Positions 1 through 12,050 of a stretch of DNA of 64,000 nt are shown here, in pieces. The DNA is from Biscogniauxia marginata. Taxonomy: Eukaryota > Ascomycota > Sordariomycetes > Xylariales > Xylariaceae. Under the pieces are notes generated by a model. The model did no database searches. It had not been told where the DNA came from and was given only the letters and a program-made list of their open reading frames with translations. Position 1 is the stretch's first letter; the number at the start of each line of letters is the position of its first letter. The stretch is from assembly GCA_022695795.1 (NCBI GenBank), contig MU404090.1:186001-250000 (forward strand), in the 5' to 3' direction. The position numbers and the translations under genes are program-made.

Positions 1-2078
1 TCTGTAGCTCTGGTCAAATGGCACTCGAGGGCTTTTTTGACGGTGCATTAGTTATTGTGGTGGCCTCAGGTGATACGGAATCTGTCATAGAGATAGGGGA
101 ACAGCTTGCATGGCTTAGCGCTGCTCTACGATGTTCGCCCCTCGATCACGGAGTTGTCTATTGTACTCCATATGTTGAGTACGATGTCACTGAAACGCAA
201 GAAAAAAGGTGTGATATCAAGCACCACATCGAAATATGCGACACAAAATCTCCAGGGACAAACGGAAAATGTTGGCATCGCTTATTCACTAATCCCGTCA
301 TTGCCCACGGTTTTCCTATAGATCAGAGAGGTGAAGTAGACATAGGGTTGGAGACACCACTTGACATGCTGGTCACATTATCAAGGGCACGATACATTGA
401 CACGTTCAAGTCAAAGGTTTTCATTAAAGGGTTCTCCACGATGCTAGTGCCAACCAAGCGGTCGGACGACTTGATCATCTGGCACTTGCTCTACAATGAC
501 GATCCTAACGAAAGGATATCATATCTTGATTGCAATATCGAACATGCAGATGTTAGCGTAACGGACCTCGAACAATCTCGCCATATTTTAGCTGGTGTTG
601 CAACGTAATCTCTGTCGTGGGTAGGTACTGTTGCCGTCTTGATACAGGCACCAAAGGACTAATAAATGATAAAAGGAACAACTCGAGCGTCATATAATAT
701 AGGTAAATCGAATTTACCTTATTCGCATTCCCGTTTTGCTCTGGAAAAAGCCGAAATCTCTGCGGGACAGTTCGTCACAGGAATGGCAGCCTTCAAACTT
801 GGCAACAAAGAGAAGCCGGTCCATATTTTGAGATTCGGTTACTTGACAAAACTTCAATAGATAGCATCAAGATATTTTGTCTTTTGGGACGAGGAAGACA
901 AGAGGGGCTGGTTAGTGAATGGAGCTAGTACGTTGCTTCATATCCTCCGGGCATCCTTGGAGCATAGCAAACGCAAGTTCCAATCGGCATGGCTCCTAGA
1001 CCCGAGTATCTTGGGCGATGCCACCAACCCCTCGCGACTTGACTCCGCTCTTAAGGTCCTAGTTAACATGCGAAACCGTGACCTGGAGCTATATCTCGAT
1101 AATACCGAAGTGTACGACGAAGAAACTAGGGATGGGCAGACGAACATCATTGTGTCAAGAAGGCAGACTCGTCACTATCGACTAGAGGATCGAATTGAAT
1201 ATATTTACAATATTCTCGAAAAGCTAATCGACCAGAGAGCTGACGCGGAACGGCGACCAGGGTTGGACATCAATCTTCGTCCACGCCGATATCTGGAAGG
1301 CTGGGATTTCAAAGGTATAGTCATGGACGGAGACCCATTCTTCTCTAGGGTCGCTACCCTCCAGACAATTGGCAAGGGGTGGGTTGATTTCACACAAGGA
1401 ATACATGCTGTAACTCTATTCGGCCGAGGCTTTGGCAAATTATTTCAACCCCAGCAGACTACAACAAACACTCCATGTCCTCGTTGGTCCATGCTACCAA
1501 GTGGACAGTACTACCTAGCTGCCTGCGTGTCTGATCTCCAGCATATCATGGAGAAGGATGGTGACTCGAATTCAAACCCTCGACGCTTGTGTGACAACAT
1601 TATTTGGCACATGAAGCAAGCAACGTTCGATTCCTGCCCTTGCACTAGAGGCATAATGAATAAGCACAACGATCCAGTTCAGGCCCTTTTCCCTCTCAAG
1701 TTCACCCAGAAACTCCAAAAGAAACACCAGGTGAATTTACAAGATCAAGGAGCAGTCATATTTGGCCATAATATCAATCTTCACTGGCATTGGAAAGATG
1801 CTGGCGATCCAGTGAAAGGAGATCCTCCACCGGAGCTTGGGGCTACTCAATCGTCGTTTCATGATAGTGGAATTGGTTCCAGCCTCAGCCCGTTATCTAA
1901 TAATGGTTCGATCCAAAGTCCTGGAAATGATTATTCCACCGCAAGCGATAATTCTTCACGTGGAAAGTCGATATCGCCAAGAAACTTATCTGAGAGTGTT
2001 CCGGAGGGAGCCTCAGGAAGCTCGAAACGTCGCTTACACAATGTATTTTCGTCAGTTAGCAAGAAGGCGAAGTACTAG
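1..2078 (+). pseudogene. Conserved fungal family of unknown function, decayed, 5' end outside window
   Basis: Three open segments (18-608, 666-860, 915-2078) lie in one frame and together match, from memory, a widespread Pezizomycotina family of unknown function. Family-like motifs include CWHRLFTNPVI, a GLETPLDML block, GWLVNGAS.LLH.LRASLEH and GKGWVDFTQGIHAVTLFGRGFG. The C-terminus (about 1830-2078) is Ser/Asn-rich and ends in basic residues. Two lesions are visible. Near 588-608 the frame breaks into a stop just where the family reads HILGWC. At 858-860 a TAG stands where the conserved segment YLTKLQW calls for TGG, and the frame then continues without a gap. No stop precedes position 18, so the gene probably starts outside the window. 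An intron could explain the first break but not the second, because homology runs straight through it. No domain function is known to me. Confidence 0.6.
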
Positions 2079-2468
2079 GAGGTTAGAGATGTGTGAGCAC
2101 GCTAGTCTTGATCATATCACTCCCTGATACATCTTTGAAATTGTTCAACACTCGGATATAAAAGGGGGGAACGTGCTATGAGACGTAAGAAAAAAGTGGT
2201 TAATGATCTCAAATACGGGAAAAGTTCATTTCTAAAATTTCCATATTTCTCATTAAAAAGATAAAAATAAATGAGGCGTGCTAATATTTGGATTTATTCG
2301 TTGAATAATAGCCTAGCTCTGAACACATAGAGTAGGATTTATATAAATAACACTTCCTGTTATAAAACTAGATATTTCATCGGCATGGCCAAATTTCTCG
2401 CTAGAAAATGTTTCAGACGTACTGGTACCAGAGCTCTAGTGCTAGTAACTGTAACCTATGAAGAGTCT
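2079..2468. other. Convergent intergenic spacer
   Basis: This AT-rich spacer lies between the 3' ends of the decayed family gene (+) and the FAD monooxygenase (-). I see no open frame, repeat or RNA-like structure in it. It probably holds the two 3' UTRs. Confidence 0.5.
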
Positions 2469-4232
2469 CTAGCCACGGAAACTTCTATAGAGCTTGTGGT
2501 TTCCACCATTGGCGTGTACTCCATTAGAATGAATCAAAAGGTTATTTAATTTGTCAAAAGCCCCCTCTTTGAACATCACTTCCTTGCACGCGGCAAACAC
2601 GTCGTATCTGGAAAAGTAAGCCTCTCTTAATCAGTTTAGTGACCCCAGCCAATTTTTTTTTTACTTACCCATATTCATGTTGGTAACGTTCTCTGAAGGT
2701 AGTCGGTACATCTAATTAAATGGTTAGCTACCGAGCCATTCGCTATGAGATAATCTAGCATCGAAGTTGTCCAACGCACCAGAACCCGGAGGATCAGCGT
2801 AAATCCGAACTTTATCCTCTACATCCTTCTCTTTTCCTAGGCGGACATTGGATAGGGTCTGGATTCTTGAGGCTCGTGGCCTGCGAACATCCTCGAAAAG
2901 GGCTAGACGACTGGGCACCTGTACAGCAGATTCCACACCGCCCAGGAGGGCACCCAGGGCCCCTGCGTCCTCGATGGCTTGATTTGCTCCTTGTGCGCCG
3001 AGCGGAAGCATCTATATTTTGATTCAGGTCAGAAGCCAGATATAGAGTGTTCAAAGAAAGAATACGCATAATAAAACACTTACTGGATGAGCAGCGTCCC
3101 CGATCAATACGACCTTGCCCCGGTGCCAAATCGGGAGGGGATCGTGGATAGAAAGGGGCCAATCAGTCACAACAGGAGCTACCCTATGTTTGACCTATAA
3201 TTAGCGTGATGGACTTTTCAATATTATCTTAAAAAAGCCTAGGAACTCACTTAATGACGTGGGTCAAGCTTGGATGATAATGACTAAATTCCTTTAACAT
3301 GATAGTTTTCAGGTCTTTATTAGTCTTCGTTAGCTTTTCTCCTTGCAGTAAATATCTTATTCGTGCTTTGTCTTACCGTCTTCGCATGTCTGAATACTCT
3401 CATGGATACCTACGAAGGTTTGGAGTTCTTTGCTGTATAACCAATGAGATTCTTGTTATCGCCGACTCTCGTGTTTGGGGGACGTACCCCCTGCAGGTGA
3501 ACCACACCATATGGTGTTCTGTATCACGGGTTGTGTCCGCAAACAGACTACTACCTTTTCCTTTAACCTGCAGCAATTTTTGAAAGTGCTGGTCGTCTTG
3601 TAACATTGACGTGGGGATCATGAAGCGGAAAGCGCTCATGCCCGAGTGAGTCACCGCGGCCGCTACTTGATCACGCATTACTACGGCTCTTAGAAAGGAA
3701 TGTACCCCATCTGCTGCGACAATAAGGTCGGCATAATGCCGGGTTCCGTCTTCGAGATCGACAAATCCCTGATCTGCGTCAGCTGCCGTTACCTTAGTCC
3801 TCAGCCGAATATCTAAACCGGAGGCTAAACGTAAGAGCTCATTGAGTAAATCCACGCGGTGTACAGTATACAACGGGGATCCAAACTCTTTCCGGGGGTC
3901 TTCTAGGTTGTGGAAGCTCAGAGGTTGAAGCGTAGTGCCGTCCATCACCTCGAAGTATGTCATGTCGTCGGCCCGCGCCCTCGCGAAGTCGAACCCTAGA
4001 CGAGAAAGCACGCGCTCCCCGTTCGGGGTGATAAGCACGGCAGACCCGACTTCTCCGGCTAAAAGAGACTTCTCGAAAACCTGTACCCTCTTAGCTCCTT
4101 TCTCTGAAATAGGTTTTCACATGAAGAGGAATAATTGCGCCCAACCTTCACGAAATGACCGGCCCGGTGCAAAGCTACAGCGGTACAGAGACCACTGATG
4201 CCAGCACCGACGATAATTATCTGAAGAGGCAT
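2469..4232 (-). CDS. FAD-dependent aromatic monooxygenase (salicylate hydroxylase type)
   Basis: The inferred join is complement(2469..2607, 2669..2711, 2780..3011, 3084..3183, 3251..3341, 3414..4101, 4146..4232), giving 459 residues, normal for group A flavin hydroxylases. The N-terminus MPLQIIIVGAGISGLCTA carries the GxGxxG dinucleotide-binding loop. A VFEKS acid end follows, then VAADGVHS (the DG motif), then IGDAAHPMLPLGAQGANQAIEDA, the second FAD-binding motif, which is rebuilt only by splicing. The C-terminus reads HEYGYDVFAACKEVM, as in the family. The family hydroxylates or dearomatises phenols using NAD(P)H and O2 in the cytosol. Beside an aldehyde-releasing PKS it most likely hydroxylates the aromatic polyketide. 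Intron 1 is short (44 nt, GTTGGG donor) and is the least certain join. The last introns have good branch sites such as GCTAAC. No lesion is seen. Confidence 0.85.
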
Positions 4233-5022
4233 TTCTCAGACTTGAAGGAATTCCTTGCCTTACTAAGCGTCTCCAGAATAACCAGGTTGAATTTGCCAAC
4301 CTAGCTTATTCTTTCACCACTTTGCCCGCACGCTATGATTGAGACTTCACGGCTGATAATTATACCGCACTCAAAAGTCCAGCATGATTACAAATATTAA
4401 TCATATTTTATAATAGCTTCTATAGGTAAGCTTCAACTCGAGTTCTGGAGAGCGAAGACGTACAATTTTGGGGCTATCGCGTAAAAGGAGATAAAATGGC
4501 CGAGTAATGGCCCGTTATAGTAACTACCTATGCAAGATCTGCATTTTAGTTCTTTAAACGTCCGATTGGGGGAGGGCCTGGGAAAATAATGCATGGCATG
4601 AGAAATATTCCCCGGACACGCCTCGGTGGCATAATTTTGGATGGTGCTGATAGAGCCGAGCTGCTATGGGTAAACGTAGAGCTACTGATGGAAAAACGAG
4701 TCCTCGAATATGAGAGAGAGATTTCTGATGAACTAAACAATACCACTTTCGGCCATTGTATTACATAAACACACTTCCAGCCATTGGTCCGGCATGGAAT
4801 GCTAGAAGCTGGCCGTAAAGGCTGACTACTAGTGGCTAGCCCCCATGCCCGATGGTATCAGCTTGTCGGTAGGAATTGAGAAATCTATACATGAATGGAA
4901 GTGAAGTCTCTATGTCAATCACTAGACAATTTTCCATCTGCCTCTGAATTGCAGAATTCTTGAAACTACAATACAGAAATAAACGGCCAATCATGCCCGC
5001 ATTATGCTTTACTACCGGCCCA
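4233..5022. other. Upstream region of FAD monooxygenase with a possible gene scrap
   Basis: This is the promoter side of the monooxygenase and the 3' flank of the AflR-type regulator. A 65-codon open stretch on + (about 4550-4768) has coding-like composition (IPRTRLGGIILDGADRAELLW) but no start, no partner exon and no domain I recognise. It may be a remnant of an old gene. Nothing else is visible. Confidence 0.35.
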
Positions 5023-6506
5023 CTACTGTTGGGCTTTCTTCGCGCCTCTACTAAATTCCTGTTTCATGGCTTGCGCAATGGATTGCAGGGTATTGAGAAG
5101 GTCGCTTGTATCCTGCGTGCCCATGTTCTCGGAGAAAATGGACCCGCGGCGAGGTGGTTTTTGCGACTCCGCCGACATGTTATTCAGGATATCGTTAGGG
5201 GATACCAGGATACTGTGCCCGTTGCTATCTCTTATATCAGCCGACAGCCATTGTCTTGGTCGGCCAGAGCGCTCCCATAGGTGGAGCAGAGCAGTAGCTA
5301 TACTTTGTAGTGTGCTCCTGATCACCACACTGATCACGTCGGCCTTCACCTTGCCTGTCAGTTCGAAGCCGCCCACCGAGACAATCACATCAGAGGCCTC
5401 TGAATACATCCCTCTAACGGCAGGCTCGTGTGGGGCACCAACGAGAGAGGGACTTACAATCAGCTTCTGGACTGAAGAAAGGAGAGTTCGAATGCTCATG
5501 GAGAACAATAGAAAAACCTCTTTCTGGTTGTCCTGAATTTGGCATTGGCTACATTGCATCAGGTTTTTCCAAGGCTCCTGGGCCAATCTTACACCCTGGA
5601 GAATGCGATCAACAGTCGGACCGCCAGCGTGGGAGTGCTCTAGGTCACCAAGTTGGTAAACTAGCTGGGCGTGTTGCTGGAGACATGAACAGTGGTACGA
5701 CTCTTGGGCTGTAAATTTATCCGGAGGCTGGCTAGTACTGTGAGGGCTGGCGAATACCGGGTCGTCTGTGTATGAACTGACAGTACCAGCAGCGTATCCG
5801 TTGTCACTTGTGGAGGAATCCTGCCATCCGGGGAGCATTGATCGCTGCACTGGCTGAGCAATTGTAGTGAAAGCCTAGAGAGCCAGAAAAAGAAAAAGAC
5901 TCGTTAGTCGCTTAAAATGTCAACGACTGGCTTGTGCATGCTTACTTGAGAAAAATATATGTTAGGATCACTTTCTGGAGTTGTGTGCAAATCACTGCCG
6001 CTCGTCAAGTTAACAAAGGAGGCCAAATTTGGACTTGACAACAAATTCTTGTTAATATCTGCGACGAGGTCCTCCGTAACAGGAGTATCGAAGTCATTAT
6101 CAAAATCAAACTCAACAGATATCGAGTCGGGCTGTTGATGGCGTTGATGTTGAGGTTGCTGGAGCTGTTGCTGCCGCCCAGGATCTATCCACTGGCTTGC
6201 GCTTGTGCTGTTGCCATTCTTGCTGTTATACTCCTGTGTATCAAAACGCTTTTTTCTGTTCCCTTCGTCTTGGGCCAAATTCCTTTTGTTCTTGCTTCCC
6301 TTTGGCCGGCCAGGCTGACTTCCTACACTATAGACACAGCGAGCTCTAGATGCCTGACAGGCCATGCAGGGACTTGTTCCCGAGCATCTGATTTTGGCCT
6401 GGTGACAAGAATCGCACGCAGATCGTAACCGACCTGTCGGTTTTGAATATTTGGGGGGCTCCGTTGGGCGCTCTAGGCCGTTGTGTGAAGAAACGTGGGG
6501 AGACAT
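5023..6506 (-). CDS. AflR-type Zn2Cys6 transcription factor
   Basis: Two exons, complement(5023..5874, 5946..6506), encode 470 residues. The 71-nt intron has a GTAAGC donor and CTAG acceptor and joins NIYFSQ to AFTTIAQ in frame. The binuclear zinc cluster is complete: C31-x2-C34-x6-C41-x5-C47-x2-C50-x6-C57. It is followed by the basic run GRPKGSKNKR, which is typical of AflR and its relatives. A Gln/His-rich stretch and acidic segments follow. The C-terminal half (HSTSQPP..CSCLQQHAQLVYQL..) resembles the aflatoxin regulatory protein domain. This architecture is characteristic of pathway-specific activators inside polyketide clusters. It sits head to tail with the monooxygenase. By analogy with AflR it should bind a TCG(N5)CGA-like site, but I found no convincing copy in the PKS promoter. 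The assignment to the class is firm; its target genes are inferred. Confidence 0.88.
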
Positions 6507-7841
6507 AGGCGGCGATGATAGATGAGTTTCTACACGCTGGTGAAAGTATCGAATTTCCAGGGAATCAGTGAATTGAAGATGTAGATAGATATCAGAATAG
6601 GCTGCCTTAGATGTCGTCAGATAACAAGCTATGTGATAGCATCAAAACACATTTATTTTTCCGATCGGTCTGACACTGCAGTCATCCATGCATATTGTCC
6701 CATAATGGCAAGTCACTAAGCTCTGTTCATACCACTAGTAGGTCAATCTACACATGGATCATAACAACTTCCTATAGCTACATTTTTGTGCCTATATATG
6801 GTTGACTGTCAGGAAACGGGAAGCAAAGAGGTCTTGTACGTGTGATGGTCTTAGGGACTTCAGACGAGGTCTGGAGGTTCACGTCACAACAATATTGTGT
6901 GACAACCCTCATCTATAGTTGTACGGCCTCATGTTGTACCACAGTGCTTTGAAGGGTTTACACAAGATTGCGGAGCTAATACACGTAAGCCATCGTGCGA
7001 CTAGGGGCGACCAGGGGCAACTCGGGCTGATAACAACCCAGACCCCTTCAACCCCTCATCCATAACCTAGCTACACAAGTTCTGAATGCAGTTACGTACT
7101 TTGTATGCTCCTAGAAAACTAAGCTTAGGGACCCGTAGATCTAGAAGTATAACTGCATGACTGAGATATATTATACTACAGGCAGGAAATTACAAGGGAA
7201 TATTAGGAGTACTGCAGGGGTCATGGATTTAGCTCAACGCCCCTTGACATAGCTATGTATACGGGACATTGCTAAGCCGTATTTTGACTCGGTAGATATA
7301 ACCCGGGATTATCTCAGTTGCTAAACATATCTAGACGTGATAGCCGGTTTTCCTGATTATGGGGTAATATCGCTGTAAGTAAGATATAATCTTCGTGTAC
7401 CGGACCGGGCCGTGTAACCCACCATGTAGGATAAGCAAATCACAATATGAGAAGTAAAACATCTAAGTGCTCAAACTACTAACCAAATTTACTACAAGTT
7501 GAAACTGATATGTAATACTCGGCTTAAGTAGCCTATGCGGCATTACAAACATTTTGAGCTGCAGGCTTGGCCATGCAGTCATTGAACAATTGGAAACAGT
7601 TGGAAAGGAGTTATGGTGAAGATCAAATATGTGTAATGTGGTGTACCATCTATCCGCCTATGTAGGTAATGACCGAAATAAGAATGGGTTCTATGCAATT
7701 TACGAAGCACTCGGGGATTACATTCCGATAAAGCTGATAGATTCCTTCTTATCACCGGCCCCACTATATGAATGCGTCTATGAGGCGCATTCAACTTTTG
7801 AGTTGAATTTCCTTGCCACTGTAGTAGCTTCTAATGCCGCT
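6507..7841. other. Intergenic region between AflR-type regulator and MFS transporter
   Basis: About 1.3 kb without a believable gene. The open frames here are short, overlap on both strands and show no domain. The right part is the 3' flank of the transporter; the left part should hold the promoter of the regulator at 6506. Confidence 0.5.
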
Positions 7842-9548
7842 TCAAACCTTCCGGGTCTTCTGTATTTTAGATAGCAAGTAGGTGGATACTGCAAGTAGCC
7901 CAGTGCCTAGCAGACAGCACAGGCCGGACCAGAGCTGGACTCCCATGTAATCTGTATTGTTCTGAGAGCTTAGAATGGAGCCAATGATAGGTAACCCCGT
8001 CAAGCAACTATAATGAGTCAGAACCGTAATATTAGCAAGGCGAGAAAGCCAAGTCCCAGAATAGTCATTAGCACTAACCTTAACCCAAGTACCATCTGAA
8101 AGGTTCCAAACCGCTGACCTAGGGTTTCCAGACTACCCGCCTTTGCGGCGCAGGGCATTAACAGAGACACAAAGGCACCACTGGCGCACCCATAAACTAT
8201 TGCAAACACAATTATACCTGCCTGTGAGGGGTAGTAGTTGAAAGGTAACCATAGTGCTAGAATTGAAAGCGACGTTAAAAGACAGCAGAGAGTGATCACG
8301 TTAAAATGCCCGATTCGGTCTCCTATATATGGGGGAAGAATTCGGCCCGGAACCATGCCGGCACTATATAGTAGCGATAATGGTTAGCCTCTCGTAGGTC
8401 CATCCAGTGCTAGAGAGTACCTGAATCGTGAATCTTACTTAACAATAGAGATCAAATAGATGGCTAGAGTAGGCGGGAAGCCCGCATTCAATGCCATGCT
8501 TGATATGAAGTTTAATGGTCCCCATAATCCCCACCTATAGTTATCGTCAAATGAGAAGTTAGTAGATCCTATTCATAGAACCTTCTCTTCATGTGCTACA
8601 CCTACTCAGGGATTGTGTACGTAAGTTCCTACAAAAAAGAGAGACCCCACATACAACGATAATCCCTGAGTAGGTGTTAGAGGCCAGGGGGGGATCAACA
8701 AATATGCACTCACATGACAAAAAAGGATCCGGCCGCATATAATGAGAATTGTTTTTGTTTAAACAGAGTCAGGTCGACCCATTTGCTGTTGGGATCCCAC
8801 TTCCTACGGGGCAAACGTGCCCGGACCATGAAGGATGAAGCGGCTAGTAGAACGCCGATCAACAAGGTTGAATAACGAACAGCACCGTGGAAACCAACTT
8901 TTTCTGAGACCCGAACGAAGAAAATGGGAAATATCACTCCGCCCAGGCTGCTTCCCACGCTGGCTATTCCTGTGGCCAGGCCTCGCCGTCGTTCAAACCA
9001 TTGGGCCACACAGACCAAGGCCGTGGTGAACACGCCGCCAGACCCTATGCCGAATGCAAGCCCTTGGGCCAAAAATATTTGATAGTATTCTTCCGCCAAA
9101 CTAGTCATAGCCAGACCGAACACACAGAGAACCGCACAAGGATAAAGCACGGGTGCGGGACCATATGTGTCAATCAGCCGTCCAAAGAGTGGTCCTGGAA
9201 TCCACATGAGGGCCAGCTGAATCGCGAAGATCCATGTGATGTCAGATGTCGAGTAGTCGCTGAGAATTGTCTGCTTGTAGGTAGTTTGGAAAAGTCCCAT
9301 CCTAGACAGATAGGGGTTATTTTAGTATATGCTATTTTATTTGTACGTCTTCTGTCTGCTTCCCAGCAGCCATTAGAACTCACGTACGCGCTTAAAAAGC
9401 CAAATGTGCAGAAAATGCAGATAAACGATCCCACAACACAGAGCCAGCCGCGGACGCCTTCTTCATGTGCCGTCTCAGGGGATAAGTGCTGAGAATTCTT
9501 GCCCTGTTCTTCCTTGTCTATTCCGAGAGAGCCAGAAGAGTCGCTCAT
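7842..9548 (-). CDS. MFS transporter, monocarboxylate-transporter type
   Basis: Five exons, complement(7842..8007, 8079..8363, 8439..8534, 8714..9301, 9388..9548), give 431 residues, typical of fungal MCT-like MFS proteins with about 12 membrane helices. The N-terminus is hydrophilic; helix 1 is [33 protein letters not shown] matches the MFS loop 2-3 signature, and [21 protein letters not shown] and [15 protein letters not shown] (formed across the last splice) are family segments. Splicing was needed to recover helices 7-8 ([19 protein letters not shown]), which lie in a 96-nt exon. Intron 2 is unusually long (179 nt) and contains an inverted repeat. In this position it probably exports the cluster product or an intermediate through the plasma membrane. 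It is divergent from the Zn2Cys6 gene at 10315. The gene looks intact. Confidence 0.87.
8596..8679. repeat. Inverted repeat inside MFS intron 2
   Basis: The arm 8598-8614 (ACACCTACTCAGGGATT) is repeated in exact inverse at 8661-8677, with a 46-nt loop. One more unmatched base lets the arms extend to about 19-20 bp with CTA/TAG. The structure lies wholly within the 179-nt second intron of the transporter, so it does not alter the protein. It could be a tiny foldback element or an RNA hairpin that brings the splice sites together. Confidence 0.75.
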
Positions 9549-10314
9549 GGTGAAATTTAGAATCTGGTTTGTACAGGAGCGAAGGTAAGTTAAGTCCTAG
9601 GAGGAAGTCGATTGAAACTCAGTAATTGTGACATTCCAAATGACGGTTCATATATAACTTGTACAAGCTTGTCTAGCTAAGCATTATAAATACTACGTAC
9701 AGAATATTAATTGCTGGATTTCTACACGGTCATCCGAATAACGAAAGCTACCGCGCAGTTCCCGTTCAGCTAAGTCATAGAGGAACCTAGCTGAGACCAA
9801 GTAAGACAATTGAGATTACCAATCTGTATATTCAACCCCATCATGTTAAAATCCTCGTTTAGCTCCTTTTGCTATCAAGAATAGATCTGTACAATACATA
9901 ACAAAGCTCAGGGGGGCCGTGAGCTTATCCTCTAGCGGCGGGTAGATCATTACCTGCCAAGGACAGTGGTGCAATGATCGGGAGTTCTAGCCTCAGATTT
10001 AGGTGGATTATATGCATACCTAATGCAACCTTATTCGCAGAATAGGCACCTAGTGTAACGGACTAGTGACCCCGCCCCCACGGTAGGCTCATCCCGTTAG
10101 CTCCATAAATAACTTAGCGGCGGCCGCCAGCCCCACCAGCCCCACCAGCGGCCGACAACAGATAAACTAACTTGACTAACAAGAAAACTCACTTCACATG
10201 TAGGTAAGGGGGCTGACAAATCTGACACACCTACACATCAATCAAAAAGACTTGCCGCTATTCATGATGTCCTCCTTACGTACACACGACCTTACGACTC
10301 GACCGTGAACTACT
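9549..10314. promoter_or_regulatory. Divergent promoter region between MFS transporter and Zn2Cys6 regulator
   Basis: This 766-bp region drives the transporter leftward and the regulator rightward. It contains a GC-rich palindromic site GCGGCGGCCGCCAG at 10117-10130, followed by two copies of CCCCACCAG and a further CGGCCG. The same palindrome core recurs in the SDR/FSH1 divergent promoter. No coding frame is supported here. Confidence 0.55.
10117..10130 (+). promoter_or_regulatory. Candidate cluster regulator site (GGCGGCCGCC palindrome)
   Basis: The sequence GCGGCGGCCGCCAG contains the self-complementary core GGCGGCCGCC with CGG and CCG half sites, the kind of triplets that Zn2Cys6 proteins contact. 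It lies about 185 bp before the regulator start and 570 bp from the transporter start. The same core is present twice at 15347-15378. The role as an operator is inferred from recurrence and position only. Confidence 0.4.
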
Positions 10315-12050
10315 ATGTATGATATGATGGCGGCCGACGGCGGCCGTCCTGGAGTATGTCGGGCCGCCCAGGTCTGTTTCGTCTGTAAGTCGCGGAAGAA
10401 GAAGTGCGACAAGGTGCTGCCCAGTTGCGGGCTTTGCGTCCGGTAAGAAGAGAGGCATTCCGCATCTCCAGTAAATCGGGTAATAGGTGCTGAAGGAAAT
10501 TAGGAAAGGATTGAACTGTGTATACGAAACACGACTGCGGAATGAGGCCGTGGTAGCCCTTGACCATACCAGCCCAACGTCCCCCCCTTTAGTTTTGTCG
10601 CAGGCTATCCTGCTGGAACCTACATCATCCCAGGCCAACCTATATCGCCAGGTTCTGAACCTGATTCGTGAGACAGGCCAGTTCGTGGACGACATCAGCG
10701 CTCGCTATTTCCAGGGTATTCACCGTTACTTACCTGTCGTCTCCCGAACCAACTTTCACAGGAACCTCATTACGCTCGCTGCCGTCCCGTCTGCTGGCTT
10801 CTCTACCCTTCTACTGAGCATCTGTCTGGTCACGTCGTCCTCGGGGCCGGGGTCACGTACGGGGCACGCGGCCAATCCTCGTCCCTTTGATAGACGGTCG
10901 TTCCATCTCGTCACAAAGTCTTTCTTGGCCCAAGCACAAGCGTTGTTCCCGCCTTCCATCCACTTGATACAGGCGCGTCTCTTGTTAGCCGTATATGACT
11001 ATACGCGTGGGCGGGCAGACGATGCCTTTGACTCTATCGCGGGCTGTGCCCGAATGGCCTATACTTCCCGCCTACACCTCTTTAACCAGTCCTCGCTACA
11101 GTCGCCGGTATTCCCGCCGGCCGTATCCAATGCGAATTCGAATGCAGAAACGGATATCCATCTCGAAGCCAAAGAAGCAGCTAATACATGGTGGGGAATC
11201 ATAATTTGTGAACGGTAACGTCCCTGCTCCCCCTTCCCACGCTGAACTTGGTCAAACATTGTTTCCGAAATTCGCAATATCAATCGTACTAAATTTATGC
11301 TGCTGACAGGACGTTCTTCTGCGAAGTGACCGTTTCCGAACAGCCGCTGGTTACCGTCATTCCCGATGGAGATGTCTTACTCCCGACTGAACCCGAAATT
11401 CTCGAGCAGACTGAGTTCCTCGGTCCTAATTTGATCCCCCGCGTAACTGTTTCCGGCCTAAGCTCAGTAGATGTGGGAGGGTTTGGACGGGCTGCCCAGG
11501 CGGCTTGGCTCCTAGATCAAACTCTCAGCGGCTTCAAAAACCCAAGTCTTGATTCTAAGCTGGGCCAACTTGAAGCTCTAGACAGTACGTTTCAAACATT
11601 CTTGGGCGTTCTGATGCAGCAGAGCGCTGGAAAAGTAGGGGTATTCTGTGAAGCGATAGCTATCACCATTAGGTTAGTTCATCAATGTAGGATTTCTTGC
11701 TATATCCGAGCATCGTCTTGACTAGAAACAGAGCACTCTTTACACTACACTGGCACCTCCCCAGCCAGTCCCCGCACGCCATCCACTTTACATATCCATC
11801 ACTAGAGACCTGGTCCTCTCGCTCAGACGCTGCGCTCGACACAGCTACGAAGATGGTTCTTGATGTGGTCGAGGTCCACGACACATTTGACTTCACGGCT
11901 CCGAGCTACTCATCCATGGTTAGGGCTGCACTCAAGCATATACACGGGAAGACCAAATGGGAAGATGATAGCTGGTTGCGGAGCGCCGAGGAACGGCTTC
12001 GAACATCGTTAAACCAGTTTAACATATATTGGAATATAGATGATCGTTAG
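10315..12050 (+). CDS. Zn2Cys6 transcription factor with fungal-specific TF domain
   Basis: Four exons, join(10315..10442, 10504..11214, 11310..11672, 11726..12050), give 508 residues. The zinc cluster is complete once exon 1 and exon 2 are joined: C21-x2-C24-x6-C31-x6-C38-x2-C41-x6-C48, ending CVRKGLNCVYE, with the intron lying between the fifth and sixth cysteines. The middle region (GIHRYLPVVSRTNFHRNL, then LLLAVYDYTRGRADDAFDSIAGCARMAY and NTWWGIIICERTFFCEV) matches the fungal transcription-factor regulatory domain. The start is set by an in-frame TGA at 10306; ATG codons at 10315, 10324 and 10327 are all possible. It is the second regulator of the cluster, divergent from the transporter. 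It may control a subset of genes or be a general cluster activator; the targets are not visible in sequence beyond the GC-palindrome candidates. Confidence 0.87.

Noticed and set aside
2712..2731. 20-nt intron GTAGCTAACC...ATTAG near the monooxygenase C-terminus
   Set aside because: Too short to be spliced; the donor GTGCGT at 2779 gives a normal 68-nt intron containing the same GCTAAC branch site and a better protein match.
3482..3501. Short intron near the monooxygenase CRG segment (GTACGT...CACGAG)
   Set aside because: It would be only 20 nt; reading through and splicing at 3413/3342 keeps the frame and gives a family-like sequence.
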